From positions 8,863 to 72,862 of the forward strand of contig NZ_CAJUCP010000025.1 in NCBI RefSeq assembly GCF_910585425.1: a stretch of DNA of 64,000 nucleotides, read 5' to 3'. The notes under the pieces were generated by a model. The model ran no database searches and was not told where the DNA came from. It worked only from the letters and a program-made list of their open reading frames with translations. The position numbers were made by a program, and so were the translations under genes. Shown here one piece after another: positions 1-6,990 of the stretch. The stretch's first letter is position 1; every line of letters begins with the position of its first letter. The stretch is from an uncultured Acetatifactor sp. (GTDB taxonomy: Bacteria > Bacillota > Clostridia > Lachnospirales > Lachnospiraceae).

Positions 1-212
1 GGGTCTTCTATCACCCGCTTCCCCTTGTCTTTCTTCGGGTCAGGCATCCTCAGCATCTGGGATACCCTGCCAGGGGATACTCCCAAGACCTCAGCCACAT
101 CCGCCTGGCGTTTCCCATTCAGCTTCATCTGCTTGACCACCCAGCCTTTCAGGTCACGGACTTTATAGTCCTTTTTCTGCTGGGCATTCAATGCCACTCT
201 CGGCATCCGCAT
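1..212 (-). CDS. Small phage helix-turn-helix protein (partial, runs off the window)
   Basis: The reading frame is open from an ATG at 212 to the window edge, so the C-terminus is missing. The visible 70 residues are basic (MRMPRVALNAQQKKDYKV at the start) and contain an HTH-like stretch, QADVAEVLGVSPGRVSQML, as in small phage regulators and terminase-small-subunit-like proteins. An alternative ATG lies two codons downstream at 206. A G-rich Shine-Dalgarno stretch precedes both. The gene starts seven bases after the stop of the upstream 47-residue gene, so the two are co-transcribed. Its function beyond probable DNA binding is unknown. Confidence 0.6.
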   Translation of the reverse strand, partial: MRMPRVALNAQQKKDYKVRDLKGWVVKQMKLNGKRQADVAEVLGVSPGRVSQMLRMPDPKKDKGKRVIED

Positions 213-218
213 CACCCC

Positions 219-362
219 CTACCTGACCACATATCCTTCTGATTCATATTTCATCCTTGCGGCGGCTTCATCTTGCGCCATGACAATTACACTAAATCTT
301 TCCAAAATACCGCACGGAAGCTTCTTGAAACATACAAACATTACTCTGTTAATTGCTTTCAC
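219..362 (-). CDS. Small phage protein of unknown function (47 aa)
   Basis: A GTG start at 362 follows a near-perfect GGAGGTG ribosome binding site that overlaps the end of the preceding gene. The 47-residue product has a hydrophobic, cysteine-containing middle (VMFVCFKKLPCGILERFS) and a charged tail. I recognise no family. It sits between two other small leftward genes with gaps of 7-13 bases, which is the main support for it being real. It is probably an early-operon accessory protein of the prophage. Confidence 0.5.
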   Translation of the reverse strand: MKAINRVMFVCFKKLPCGILERFSVIVMAQDEAAARMKYESEGYVVR

Positions 363-375
363 TCTCTTCACCTCC

Positions 376-534
376 TTATCTCAAAACCCCGGCCATGCAC
401 AGCACAATCACAAATGCCAATGCAAAGCCCAAAATCTCCGCGATAATTCCAACTGCATAGTTCAGCAGCATGTGGAGCCGTTCATCTGACATCGGCTCCC
501 GGTCCCTCTTAGACCGCAATCTGATTTCATCCAT
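376..534 (-). CDS. Small phage membrane protein (52 aa)
   Basis: The ATG at 534 is preceded by GGAGGAAATTTT, a strong ribosome binding site. The first ~22 residues are charged (MDEIRLRSKRDREPM) and residues ~28-50 form one hydrophobic segment (VGIIAEILGFALAFVIVL). This predicts a single-pass protein, N-terminus in if the positive-inside rule holds. It heads a run of three small leftward genes downstream of the ImmA/IrrE and Rha genes. No family is recognised. Confidence 0.6.
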   Translation of the reverse strand: MDEIRLRSKRDREPMSDERLHMLLNYAVGIIAEILGFALAFVIVLCMAGVLR

Positions 535-620
535 AAAATTTCCTCCTGTTCTTGCCGATACAGAGGAAATGTGATATAATTCCCTTGTATCCGCATTACC
601 TTGCTTAATGTGTGATACTT

Positions 621-662
621 GCCCTATCTGGTGTCGCTATCACCGGATGGGGCTTTATTCTT
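621..662. terminator. Stem-loop at the end of the leftward ImmA gene
   Basis: Bases 621-633 pair with 641-653 (13 bp including two G-U pairs) around a 7-base loop. A T-rich tail (654-662) follows on the plus strand, so a classical terminator would act rightward, although the neighbouring genes run leftward. On the minus strand it lies directly after the ImmA/IrrE stop codon and lacks a U-tract. It may attenuate or process the early transcript. Confidence 0.4.
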
Positions 663-960
663 GAACTAATGCGTCAATCATCATTTGTGCCGCCCTATTC
701 GCTTGCTGTTCATATTCTACATATAATTTTTCATCAACCTCTCCCGAAAGAATATTCCCTTTATCATAATGCAGATATGCGTGGGCTAATTCGTGTGCAA
801 GTTCATAATTGAAATCATCTATGGTTGATAAATCTTGCTTTATAGCAATCCTATCTCCCTGAATCATTGCCCTATTTGCGCGTAATGGGGCGAATTTTAC
901 AACGATTCCTTTTTCGGCTGCCATATGTACTAGCTTGCAAAATATAACCCCTTTATCCAT
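655..960 (-). CDS. ImmA/IrrE family metallo-endopeptidase (phage)
   Basis: The 101-residue protein carries the zinc-protease motif HELAHAYLH at about residues 56-64, typical of the ImmA/IrrE family, whose founding members cleave phage or ICE repressors. It is shorter than usual (about 130-250 aa) and consists of little more than the catalytic core. It starts six bases after the stop of the Rha-like gene, with only a weak GAG upstream, which suggests translational coupling. A second, divergent ImmA-like gene sits beside the repressor at 3006. Two such genes on opposite arms of one switch is unusual. The repressor target is inferred from the family. Confidence 0.75.
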   Translation of the reverse strand: MDKGVIFCKLVHMAAEKGIVVKFAPLRANRAMIQGDRIAIKQDLSTIDDFNYELAHELAHAYLHYDKGNILSGEVDEKLYVEYEQQANRAAQMMIDALVQE

Positions 961-965
961 ACAAA

Positions 966-1484
966 TTACTCATTGGTATCCGAAAAGTCCGATAAATCCA
1001 TCTGCTTATACTCCGGAACCTTTACAAAATCATCTGTCAGTTTCACGCCAAACTGCGCCGATACCTTTCTGAAATTCTCTGCAATCTTGTACGGGGCCAG
1101 GTTCTGGCGGTGTGCCACTCTGTCCATGGCTTTCAGGTAACTTGCCAGTTCTCCAAGGGGGATTTCAGAGGGACTTGCGGTCACCAGTTCATGTTCCATC
1201 TCGTGGAACCGGTTGATATACCGGGCGGTGAACTCTGTGCCTTTCTGCCCTGTCAGCTTGTGAGCAATAAACTCACAGCCTTTCTTTGTGACGAGGAAAC
1301 AAGCAACTGTCTTATTCTGTTCCGTGGTATAGGTTGATTCTGTAAAGAAATCGGAAAACGCAATTTTGCTTTCTCCTAAATGCTCACAATATTTCCTGAT
1401 GTCTCTCATTAAATCACAATGCCTTTTGTCCACCATCTGTGCCACTTCCATAGAAGTGAGCGTTGTTTTTGACAAATCGTTCAT
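966..1484 (-). CDS. Rha family phage regulatory protein
   Basis: The 172-residue product matches the Rha (pRha) family in its N-terminal ~100 residues: a winged-helix-like start (TSMEVAQMVDKRHCDLMRDI), an ...FFTESTYTTEQNKTV core, and a conserved FLVTKKGCEFIAHKLTGQKG block. Rha proteins regulate phage development and were described in lambdoid phages that kill strains lacking IHF. The C-terminal 70 residues are a variable helical domain. The ATG at 1484 follows an ideal AGGAGGTAGGA site. It is the first gene of the leftward group that includes the ImmA/IrrE protein. Confidence 0.8.
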   Translation of the reverse strand: MNDLSKTTLTSMEVAQMVDKRHCDLMRDIRKYCEHLGESKIAFSDFFTESTYTTEQNKTVACFLVTKKGCEFIAHKLTGQKGTEFTARYINRFHEMEHELVTASPSEIPLGELASYLKAMDRVAHRQNLAPYKIAENFRKVSAQFGVKLTDDFVKVPEYKQMDLSDFSDTNE

Positions 1485-1514
1485 TCCTACCTCCTATTAT
1501 TTTGAATTTTGTGC

Positions 1515-1520
1515 TATAAT
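1515..1520 (+). promoter_or_regulatory. Extended -10 promoter element
   Basis: TATAAT at 1515-1520 is preceded by TG one base upstream (TGCTATAAT), an extended -10. No convincing -35 hexamer lies at 16-18 bp. It is 30 bases ahead of the ATG at 1550 and would let that gene be expressed independently of the lytic operon. Confidence 0.55.
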
Positions 1521-1549
1521 CTCCTTATCAAATGCAAAGGAGAAAACAA

Positions 1550-2035
1550 ATGAATTGCATAACCTTAATAATTTCTATAGCTGGCTTCGTATTATCTTCT
1601 GCACAATGGGTATATACTCTGTACTGCAAACGCACCAATTACAAAATTTTTGTCGAGAAATTTGAATGGTATAAACATGAAGACCGAAATACATGTATAT
1701 TGTCTCTTTCCATCCAAAACCTATCGAATTCACCGCTCATAATAACGCGCATGAGCATTAATGGAACTCAATGCCATCTGTCACACCAGTTCGTAGGCGA
1801 ACACTATTATCCACACTTCCCGGAATGTGACATTCCATGTACAGAGCGTATATTATCGGCTGATTTTCCTATAAACATTGTCCCCAACTCTGGAATGATG
1901 CATAAAGTTGTTTTTGATTTCACCGATAAATCGTTCACAATCGGAAAACTGGTTGAGTTGGAAGTGCAGACCACCAACAAATCAAAAATAAATACTTTAT
2001 ATTGCCCAGACTCAAGTATGGGATTAAAGTTCTGA
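1550..2035 (+). CDS. Membrane-anchored protein of unknown function (prophage)
   Basis: The ATG at 1550 is chosen over an upstream one at 1532 because AAAGGAG lies seven bases before it. The 161-residue product begins with one hydrophobic helix (ITLIISIAGFVLSSAQWVY). The rest is a soluble, beta-rich domain with cysteines and NLSNSPLIITRMSING, resembling small membrane-tethered proteins often found as lysogenic conversion genes. It is transcribed against its neighbours from its own promoter, in the Cro-Rha gap. This placement is typical of a moron gene expressed in the lysogen. A superinfection-exclusion role is possible but is inference. Confidence 0.6.
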   Translation: MNCITLIISIAGFVLSSAQWVYTLYCKRTNYKIFVEKFEWYKHEDRNTCILSLSIQNLSNSPLIITRMSINGTQCHLSHQFVGEHYYPHFPECDIPCTERILSADFPINIVPNSGMMHKVVFDFTDKSFTIGKLVELEVQTTNKSKINTLYCPDSSMGLKF

Positions 2036-2037
2036 AT

Positions 2038-2133
2038 CTAATGCCGTCTCTTATAGATAAAAAGCGCTATGTTGGAAATTATTGTAATGATAGATAAAGC
2101 CAGTGCTATAATTGTTATATCCGTTTGTTTCAC
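2038..2133 (-). CDS. Micro-protein with one membrane helix (31 aa)
   Basis: A GTG at 2133 sits at the end of a strong AGGAGGAG sequence, just after the stop codon of the Cro-like gene. The 31-residue product is mostly one hydrophobic helix (TIIALALSIITIISNIALF) with a basic tail (YKRRH). It would be co-transcribed with the Cro-like gene. The spacing of the ribosome binding site is tight, so the call is tentative. No family is recognised. Confidence 0.45.
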   Translation of the reverse strand: MKQTDITIIALALSIITIISNIALFIYKRRH

Positions 2134-2139
2134 CTCCTC

Positions 2140-2367
2140 CTAGTTTTGCACTGCGCAACTTTCTCTGTAAAAAAAATAAACTGCAAAATCCTTAGGCTCA
2201 ATATGCAATAAATCCGAAAGCTTCTCGGCTTCATTTAAATCCATAGGACGAATATTGTTTATTTTCTGATTAACAGTAGGCTGCGCAAGGCCTAATGAAT
2301 TTGCAACATCCTTTTGCGTTATCTGCAATTCTGCCATTCTTCCCTTGATTTTATTTGTGTTAATCAA
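2140..2367 (-). CDS. Cro-like XRE family repressor
   Basis: The 75-residue protein is a single XRE-type HTH (MAELQITQKDVANSLGL, then AQPTVNQKINNIRPMDL). I place the start at TTG 2367, seven bases after AAAGGAGG. ATG codons further upstream would put that site inside the gene. It is divergent from the larger repressor at 2518, with a consensus-like promoter between them, as expected for the lytic-side repressor of a Siphovirus genetic switch. It precedes the 31-residue membrane micro-protein. The Cro role is inferred from size and position. Confidence 0.75.
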   Translation of the reverse strand: MINTNKIKGRMAELQITQKDVANSLGLAQPTVNQKINNIRPMDLNEAEKLSDLLHIEPKDFAVYFFYRESCAVQN

Positions 2368-2393
2368 AGCAATTCCTCCTTTCTTCATTTTCA

Positions 2394-2492
2394 ATAGTAG
2401 CACTATGCAACTTATATGTCAATAGCTCTACGCAACTTTTTTTAATTAATTTTAATTTGTCTATTGCATTGCGCAATAATTTGTAATATAAT
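2394..2492. promoter_or_regulatory. Divergent lysis-lysogeny promoter and operator region
   Basis: Leftward promoter: -35 TTGACA (minus strand, 2417-2422), 17 bp spacer, -10 TACTAT (2394-2399). Rightward promoter: -35 TTGCAT (2464-2469), 17 bp, -10 TATAAT (2487-2492). Operator candidates are TATGCAACTT at 2404-2413, within the leftward spacer, TACGCAACTT at 2429-2438, 25 bp away, and the palindrome TATTGC-N5-GCAATA at 2462-2478 over the rightward -35. All share a GCAA core. This fits two repressors competing at three sites. Confidence 0.7.
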
Positions 2493-2517
2493 GTCTGTAG
2501 TAGAGAGGTGATTCAAT

Positions 2518-2952
2518 ATGACGAATGCAGAAATAGGAAATAGAATCAAATATGCTCGTGACCTTAGGGATGCAACTCTGGATGATATCGCCAAAAAAGT
2601 AGGAGTTACAAAATCTACCATACAGCGCTATGAAGCCGGAAAGATTACTACTATAAAGCTCCCTGTCGTTGAAGCAATAGCAATAGCTTTGAATGTAAAT
2701 CCTGCATGGGTTGTTGGAAAGTCAGACGAAATGGAACTTCCCTCGCAAAAAATTCCTAAAATCATGCAGTACTACGAAAAGCTCAATGACATAGGAAAGC
2801 ATGAAGCCACAAAGAGGGTCATGGAGCTGACGGAGGTTCCGCGGTATTTAAAGGAAGATACCAATTATGTCAACGCCGCCCATGCCATTGACGGAGCATC
2901 CGAAGAGGACAAGCAGTTTGATGAAGACATCATGGATGACGAAAATTTTTAA
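2518..2952 (+). CDS. CI-like XRE family phage repressor
   Basis: The 144-residue product has an N-terminal XRE HTH (residues ~5-62; LDDIAKKVGVTKSTIQRYE, then ALNVNPAWVVGKSD) and an acidic C-terminal half ending EEDKQFDEDIMDDENF. It lacks the S24 peptidase domain of LexA-like repressors, as usual for repressors inactivated by an ImmA-type protease. A GAGGTG site precedes the ATG. It starts the rightward operon: repressor, ImmA-like protein, Mrr-type nuclease, Ntn hydrolase. It probably maintains lysogeny and autoregulates through the operators just upstream. Confidence 0.8.
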   Translation: MTNAEIGNRIKYARDLRDATLDDIAKKVGVTKSTIQRYEAGKITTIKLPVVEAIAIALNVNPAWVVGKSDEMELPSQKIPKIMQYYEKLNDIGKHEATKRVMELTEVPRYLKEDTNYVNAAHAIDGASEEDKQFDEDIMDDENF

Positions 2953-3005
2953 GTCCATTTTATAGGACTTCATATCTGTCACAATATTATAAAAGGGGTG
3001 ATATT

Positions 3006-3464
3006 ATGGCTACATATGAAGATTTATTGATTGAAGCGGACAGAAAAGGCTTAGTAGCCAAAGAAAAGCCTCTCCGCGCCAATAATGGAAGAATTAAGGG
3101 AGATAAAATTGCTATCAATAGTAAATTGAACGAGACAGAAAAGAAATGTGTCATGGCGGAGGAACTGGGCCACTATTACACAGGAGCCGGTGATATTTTA
3201 GACCAGTCCTCCGCCTCCAACAGAAAACAGGAGTTGCATGGGCGCATATATGCCTACAATAAGTTAATCGGCCTTATGGGTATAGTCAGAGCACACAAGA
3301 ACCATTGCAATAATCTTTCGGATACAGCAGAATATCTTGATGTGACGGAAGAGTTTCTTGCAGATGCTTTGAACTATTACAGGGCAAAGTATGGAAAAGG
3401 TGTGAACATTGATAACTACATGATTTATTTTGAGCCATATCTAGGGGTGCTTGAGATGATATAG
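3006..3464 (+). CDS. ImmA-like metalloprotease paired with the CI repressor
   Basis: This 152-residue protein belongs to the ImmA/IrrE group found next to repressors in Firmicutes prophages. It keeps AEELGHYYTGAGDIL, where the first His of HExxH is replaced by Glu, a common variant in this subgroup. The shared motif PLRANNGRIKGDKIAI matches the second ImmA protein at 655-960 (PLRANRAMIQGDRIAI), so the two are paralogues. The ribosome binding site is AAAGGGGTG. By family analogy it would bind or cleave the adjacent repressor after damage. Whether the variant motif is catalytic is unknown. Confidence 0.78.
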   Translation: MATYEDLLIEADRKGLVAKEKPLRANNGRIKGDKIAINSKLNETEKKCVMAEELGHYYTGAGDILDQSSASNRKQELHGRIYAYNKLIGLMGIVRAHKNHCNNLSDTAEYLDVTEEFLADALNYYRAKYGKGVNIDNYMIYFEPYLGVLEMI

Positions 3465-3485
3465 CAGTATTATGAGGGAATGATT

Positions 3486-4631
3486 ATGACATTTATGAGA
3501 AAACTTCTCGATATGCTAAATATGGAGAATTGGAATACCTCAAATGAAAAAACAGCACCTTCACTCCAAATCGGAGCAGAACGGGTCAACCAGGAGGAAG
3601 AGGAACGCGCCCGCCGGGAAGAGCGGGAGAGGATTCTGGCGGTGGAGCGGGCCAGGGAAGAAAGGAAAGCCGCACTGCGTAAGGAAAAAGAGTCCTTTAA
3701 AAACCATATGGAACATATAGAAGAATTGCTAAATTACGCAGAAGCCCAGCAGACTATATTTCACTCAAATCGCATGATTATACCAGGATTACATCTTTAT
3801 TTTATTGATATAGTAAGAGAAATCGTTACAGAAAATGCTGTGAAGAAAATACCACTTATGAGGGAATATAGGCTTTCTGAAAATGAATTAAACGAAGTAA
3901 TCCATCAGATACAAGAGGCTGGTATACTGGATTCTTCCCAAAATATATTGATTACAAAAAAAGAGCTTGAAAAATTTCTTGATATTTATGAGCCGAACTT
4001 ATTTAAATGCCAGCACTCGGTTTTTGACAAAGACATTTTTATGGTTATGGGAGAAATCATTTTCGATAACGGCATAGAAGATACATATAATAGTTTGTCA
4101 GCGGATGAAGTGGTAGATTACCTAAACATCATGGAAAATCTCAAAATCATTTTATACAACGACAGAAAGAATAATTATGATATTTTAGTATCCAAAGAAC
4201 AATTTTATGAAATATGTGAATGTATACCAAATTCATTCGCAAACAAAAAGTATCTGGATTCTGGAATAGATTATTCCGGTGTCGATTTTGACAAGATGTC
4301 TGGTGTTGAATTTGAGAAATATTGCGCCCATGTTCTTTCCTTAAGCGGATTTTCAGAGATAAAGATTACTCCGGCCAGCGGTGACCATGGAATTGATATC
4401 CTGGCAACAAAGAATGATATATCCTATGCCATACAGTGCAAATGCTATTCAGACAATGTTGGAAATGCCGCTGTACAACAGGCACACACCGGGAAAAGCC
4501 TATACCACAAAGATATAGCCGTCGTCATGACGAACCGTTACTTTACGTCCCAGGCCATAGAAGAAGCAAAGGCCCTGGGAGTCAAACTCTGGGACAGGGA
4601 CAAGCTGGAGGAGATGGTGGGGAGGGGATAG
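3486..4631 (+). CDS. Mrr-type restriction endonuclease with coiled-coil N-terminus
   Basis: The 381-residue protein starts with a short amphipathic segment, then a strongly charged coiled coil (residues ~35-80, EEEERARREERERI), a helical middle domain, and a C-terminal Mrr_cat domain (residues ~265-381). The nuclease core is visible as SGVEFEKYCAHVL, GDHGIDILATKND and AIQCKCY, the D-(QxK) pattern of this PD-(D/E)XK group. ATG 3486 is chosen because GAGGG is seven bases upstream; ATG 3480 is too close. It sits between the immunity genes and the integrase, the usual place for prophage cargo. Mrr enzymes cut modified DNA, so anti-phage defence is plausible. The substrate is unknown. Confidence 0.8.
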   Translation: MTFMRKLLDMLNMENWNTSNEKTAPSLQIGAERVNQEEEERARREERERILAVERAREERKAALRKEKESFKNHMEHIEELLNYAEAQQTIFHSNRMIIPGLHLYFIDIVREIVTENAVKKIPLMREYRLSENELNEVIHQIQEAGILDSSQNILITKKELEKFLDIYEPNLFKCQHSVFDKDIFMVMGEIIFDNGIEDTYNSLSADEVVDYLNIMENLKIILYNDRKNNYDILVSKEQFYEICECIPNSFANKKYLDSGIDYSGVDFDKMSGVEFEKYCAHVLSLSGFSEIKITPASGDHGIDILATKNDISYAIQCKCYSDNVGNAAVQQAHTGKSLYHKDIAVVMTNRYFTSQAIEEAKALGVKLWDRDKLEEMVGRG

Positions 4632-4664
4632 GGGCGCCGGTATGGGGCCGGAAAGGGAAAATAA

Positions 4665-5231
4665 ATGAGCGTAGTATTGGCATATGCTGATGAACATATG
4701 GCTGTTGTGGCCAGTGACGGCAGGGTTGTGGATAATGAAAACAACATTGTTCAAGAGGATTTTAATAAGACCGTTAAGGTGAACAAAAAGACAATACTTG
4801 GGTTTGCCGGAGAAGCTTCTCCTTGCCAGTATATAGTCAACCTTATACAAAATTCTGAGCATAAGGAATATGTTGAAAGACTATTTCCTGAGGATATAGT
4901 TCTTTTTATTGAAAGATTGCTTTCTGACGCACCGGAGTACATAAAATGTTGCTTCATTGTATGTGGAACAGGAAAGAATGGTAGGATATGCATCTCTCGT
5001 GTCGAGACTGGTCAATGCGCTACCATACATTACCCGGAACCTGGCATGTCGCATTATGATGGGGCTTATCCAAGCGAAGAAACAGCCAAACTTGATATAT
5101 ACCACCAGAATCTGGAAAAGCATCTTCCTGATATAATGTGCGCATTGGAAGAAACCATCAGGGCTATATCAAATCGTTCTCCGTCTGTGAATGAGAACAT
5201 GTTTTATCAAATTGTGCATGTTGGCCATTAG
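4665..5231 (+). CDS. Proteasome/HslV-like Ntn-hydrolase family protein
   Basis: The 188-residue protein aligns by eye to the beta fold of HslV and proteasome subunits: Ser2 would be the N-terminal nucleophile after Met removal, followed by VVLAYADEHMAVVASDGRVV, a KTVKVNKKTILGFAGEAS segment (compare the Lys and GFAG of HslV), and helical pairs. HslV uses Thr and is ~175 aa, so size fits, with a Ser replacement. No unfoldase gene is nearby. It starts 34 bases after the Mrr-type gene and is probably in the same operon. A protease or amidase in a defence cassette is possible. Assignment rests on motif pattern only. Confidence 0.6.
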   Translation: MSVVLAYADEHMAVVASDGRVVDNENNIVQEDFNKTVKVNKKTILGFAGEASPCQYIVNLIQNSEHKEYVERLFPEDIVLFIERLLSDAPEYIKCCFIVCGTGKNGRICISRVETGQCATIHYPEPGMSHYDGAYPSEETAKLDIYHQNLEKHLPDIMCALEETIRAISNRSPSVNENMFYQIVHVGH

Positions 5232-5388
5232 GAAGATGCAATATTCCGCCACGAAGCCAATATTCGCTTCCAATATTGAATTGAAATATATCAGATGAAT
5301 AAGCCTTGAACGGATTGCTTGATTTTAACATTAATTCAAAATCATCTTCCGCCAAGTTCGGAAGAATTGTTTGATTATTTGATTCCAT
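5164..5388 (-). CDS. Small convergent protein of unknown function (74 aa)
   Basis: An ATG at 5388 follows AAAGGGG at eight bases and a region with the palindrome GTACACTGTAC, which suggests its own regulated promoter. The protein is acidic (LAEDDFELMLKSSNPFKAYSSDIFQF, of which the first part is LAEDDFELML) and has no recognised domain. Its last 68 bases overlap the 3' end of the Ntn-hydrolase gene on the other strand, an argument against it. Kept as a possible small cargo or antitoxin-like gene because initiation signals are good. Confidence 0.4.
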   Translation of the reverse strand: MESNNQTILPNLAEDDFELMLKSSNPFKAYSSDIFQFNIGSEYWLRGGILHLPNGQHAQFDKTCSHSQTENDLI

Positions 5389-5460
5389 AATACATCCCCT
5401 TTCTTGATATTATGTACAGTGTACCATAAAAGAAAGGGAATAATGTACCAAAGTAAAACC

Positions 5461-5583
5461 GCCCGGTGCTACCAACACCGAACGGCTTTAGAAATACATT
5501 TAATGCCCTAAAGGCAATATATAAACTCACAAAAATATTGTATCATCTTTAGGGCAGCCATGCAAGCGATTTTTCGCTGGCTG
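5461..5583. promoter_or_regulatory. Cluster of stem-loops ahead of the integrase
   Basis: Three structures precede int. GGTG...CACC at 5465-5479 is a hairpin often seen before phage integrases. A perfect 10-bp inverted repeat TGCCCTAAAG/CTTTAGGGCA spans 5504-5513 and 5547-5556. An AGCGA...CGCT hairpin near 5574 is followed by a T-rich tail. They may insulate int from the cargo operon or be arm-type sites. The role is not determined. Confidence 0.45.
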
Positions 5584-5618
5584 TTATTTTTATACCCATT
5601 TTCAAGGAGGATGATGAA

Positions 5619-6629
5619 ATGAAGATTGAGAAGCTGCCGTCCGGCTCATACCGGATAAGGAAGACTTACAAGGGCCAGGCGTATACCGTGGTATTCGACA
5701 GCAAGCCCACGCAGAAGGAGGCCATGTTGGCCATGGCGGACGAGCTGAAGAAGGTTCAGGCGAAACACGAAAGCATGACCTTCCGGGCTGCTGCCGAAAA
5801 ATACATGGAGTCCAAAAAGAACATCCTATCGCCTAGCACAATCCGTGGATATGCGACAATCATGAAGCAGATACCAGAAAGCATCCTATCAAAGAACCTC
5901 TATGACATCACGGCCCTGGACGTGCAGAAAGAAATCAACCGAATGGCGGAGAGGTGCAGCCCGAAGAGCGTGCGCAACCATCATGGCTTCCTGTCGGCTG
6001 TCCTGGGCGCTTTCTATCCTGACCTTAAGCTCACCACCACCCTGCCACAGAAGGTCAAGAGCGAGCCATACATACCATCTGATGATGATGTACGGCGAAT
6101 ACTGGAACATGCCAAGGGGACAGAGTACGAAATCCCCATCATCCTTGCGTGCCACGGCCTGAGGAGGTCGGAGATATGCGCCCTGTCCCCGGAGGACATA
6201 GATGGGGATGTGGCATACATCACAAAAGCCATGGTTCAGGACGAAAATTTCGACTGGGTCATCAAGACCACCAAAACGACCGCCAGCACCCGGGAAGTCG
6301 TCATACCGGAGGAGACAGCCGCCCAAATCCGGCAACGGGGATATGTATACAATGGATATCCCGGAGAAATAACAAAATTCCTTTATTCTGCTGAGAAGAA
6401 GCTGGGCATCCCCCATTTCTCCATCCACAAGCTGCGCCACTACTTTGCATCCAAGCTCAGCTCCATCAACGTGCCAGAAGCTGATATCATGCGCATGGGA
6501 GGGTGGGAGACTGACCATGTGATGAAGTCTGTGTACCGCCATTCCATGAACGCGAAGAACAGGGATGCGCAGAGAAAGATATCCGGGAAGCTGACCGATG
6601 CAATCATGGAAAAGGAAATCTTGTCATGA
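5619..6629 (+). CDS. int: Phage tyrosine integrase
   Basis: The 336-residue protein has the full tyrosine-recombinase plan: an N-terminal arm-binding domain (GSYRIRKTYKGQAY), a SAM-like core-binding domain (residues ~55-140) and a catalytic domain with Arg in CHGLRRSEI, HKLRHYFASKLS, the GGWETDHV box and the nucleophile Tyr in VYRH near residue 308. An AAGGAGGATGATGA site precedes the ATG. The tRNA 3' end used as attachment site lies ~60 bp after its stop codon, the standard arrangement. Confidence 0.93.
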   Translation: MKIEKLPSGSYRIRKTYKGQAYTVVFDSKPTQKEAMLAMADELKKVQAKHESMTFRAAAEKYMESKKNILSPSTIRGYATIMKQIPESILSKNLYDITALDVQKEINRMAERCSPKSVRNHHGFLSAVLGAFYPDLKLTTTLPQKVKSEPYIPSDDDVRRILEHAKGTEYEIPIILACHGLRRSEICALSPEDIDGDVAYITKAMVQDENFDWVIKTTKTTASTREVVIPEETAAQIRQRGYVYNGYPGEITKFLYSAEKKLGIPHFSIHKLRHYFASKLSSINVPEADIMRMGGWETDHVMKSVYRHSMNAKNRDAQRKISGKLTDAIMEKEILS

Positions 6630-6686
6630 ATCTTGTCACGGAAAACCTGGAACGCAGCAACCATCATGGTTTAAGCCATGAAATCA

Positions 6687-6712
6687 TTCGGGTTCGAATC
6701 CCGTATGCTCCA
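6687..6712 (+). other. Prophage attachment site: 3' end of a tRNA gene
   Basis: GGGTTCGAATCCC with its flanks is a T-arm, followed by ATGCTCCA as the 3' acceptor strand. There is no 5' half, D-arm or anticodon arm upstream, so this is a duplicated tRNA 3' fragment made by site-specific integration. The intact tRNA should sit at the other prophage end, and its acceptor would begin GGAGCAT. The amino-acid identity cannot be read from this fragment. Confidence 0.8.
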
Positions 6713-6726
6713 TAGTTTAAGATGGT

Positions 6727-6762
6727 GCGGAATCCCATGGAATGTGGGGTTCCGCCGTTTCT
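6727..6762 (+). terminator. Terminator after the attachment-site tRNA fragment
   Basis: GCGGAATCCCA (6727-6737) pairs with TGGGGTTCCGC (6745-6755) with one G-U pair, followed by CGTTTCTATG. It probably terminated the original tRNA transcript. Confidence 0.65.
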
Positions 6763-6805
6763 ATGTGTCTAAGAATCTGTAGACAGCTGTAGACTACTCC
6801 TTTTT

Positions 6806-6990
6806 CTACTGTAATGCTTTTGTTATGAGGTCATAGGTCTGCTCTCCCGTCAAAGGATTTTGTAGATGTATCCGAGAGTTGTATTTAGGTTATTGTGCCC
6901 CATCATTTCCCGAATGCAATCAAGGGGTACTCCGCAAGAATTTAAGTTGCTGGCATAAGTTTTTCGCATCTTATTTTGAGTTTCCCCATT
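6806..6990 (-). pseudogene. C-terminal relic of a tyrosine integrase
   Basis: Reading leftward, MRKTYASNLNSCGVP, REMMGHNNLNTTLGYIY and, after a one-base shift in an A-run, LTGEQTYDLITKALQ give the end of an integrase catalytic domain, including the GH...TTLGYIY active-site region. The upstream catalytic residues and both N-terminal domains are gone. The open frame extending to 7113 does not look like integrase. This is a dead remnant of an earlier mobile element next to the present attachment site. Confidence 0.72.

Larger units (their letters stand above)
1..6714. mobile_element. Integrase-proximal end of a temperate prophage
   Basis: The stretch carries a leftward early operon (HTH protein, small proteins, ImmA/IrrE protein, Rha), a divergent Cro/CI-type switch, a rightward CI-side operon and a tyrosine integrase. 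It ends at a copy of the 3' end of a tRNA gene, the usual attachment target. Visible base composition is more A+T-rich than the genes after 9 kb. The other end, including structural genes and the intact tRNA, must lie left of the window. The right boundary is inferred from the tRNA fragment and is good to about 30 bases. Whether the prophage is active cannot be told from this fragment. Confidence 0.88.

Noticed and set aside
612..812. Rightward 66-residue frame overlapping the ImmA gene
   Set aside because: Opposite a gene with an HExxH motif, and no ribosome binding site.
4500..4862. Leftward frame opposite the Mrr-type gene end
   Set aside because: Overlaps two well-supported genes and has no start signals.
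6660..6713. Complete tRNA gene
   Set aside because: Only the T-arm and 3' acceptor strand are present. No D-arm, anticodon arm or 5' acceptor strand can be paired upstream.
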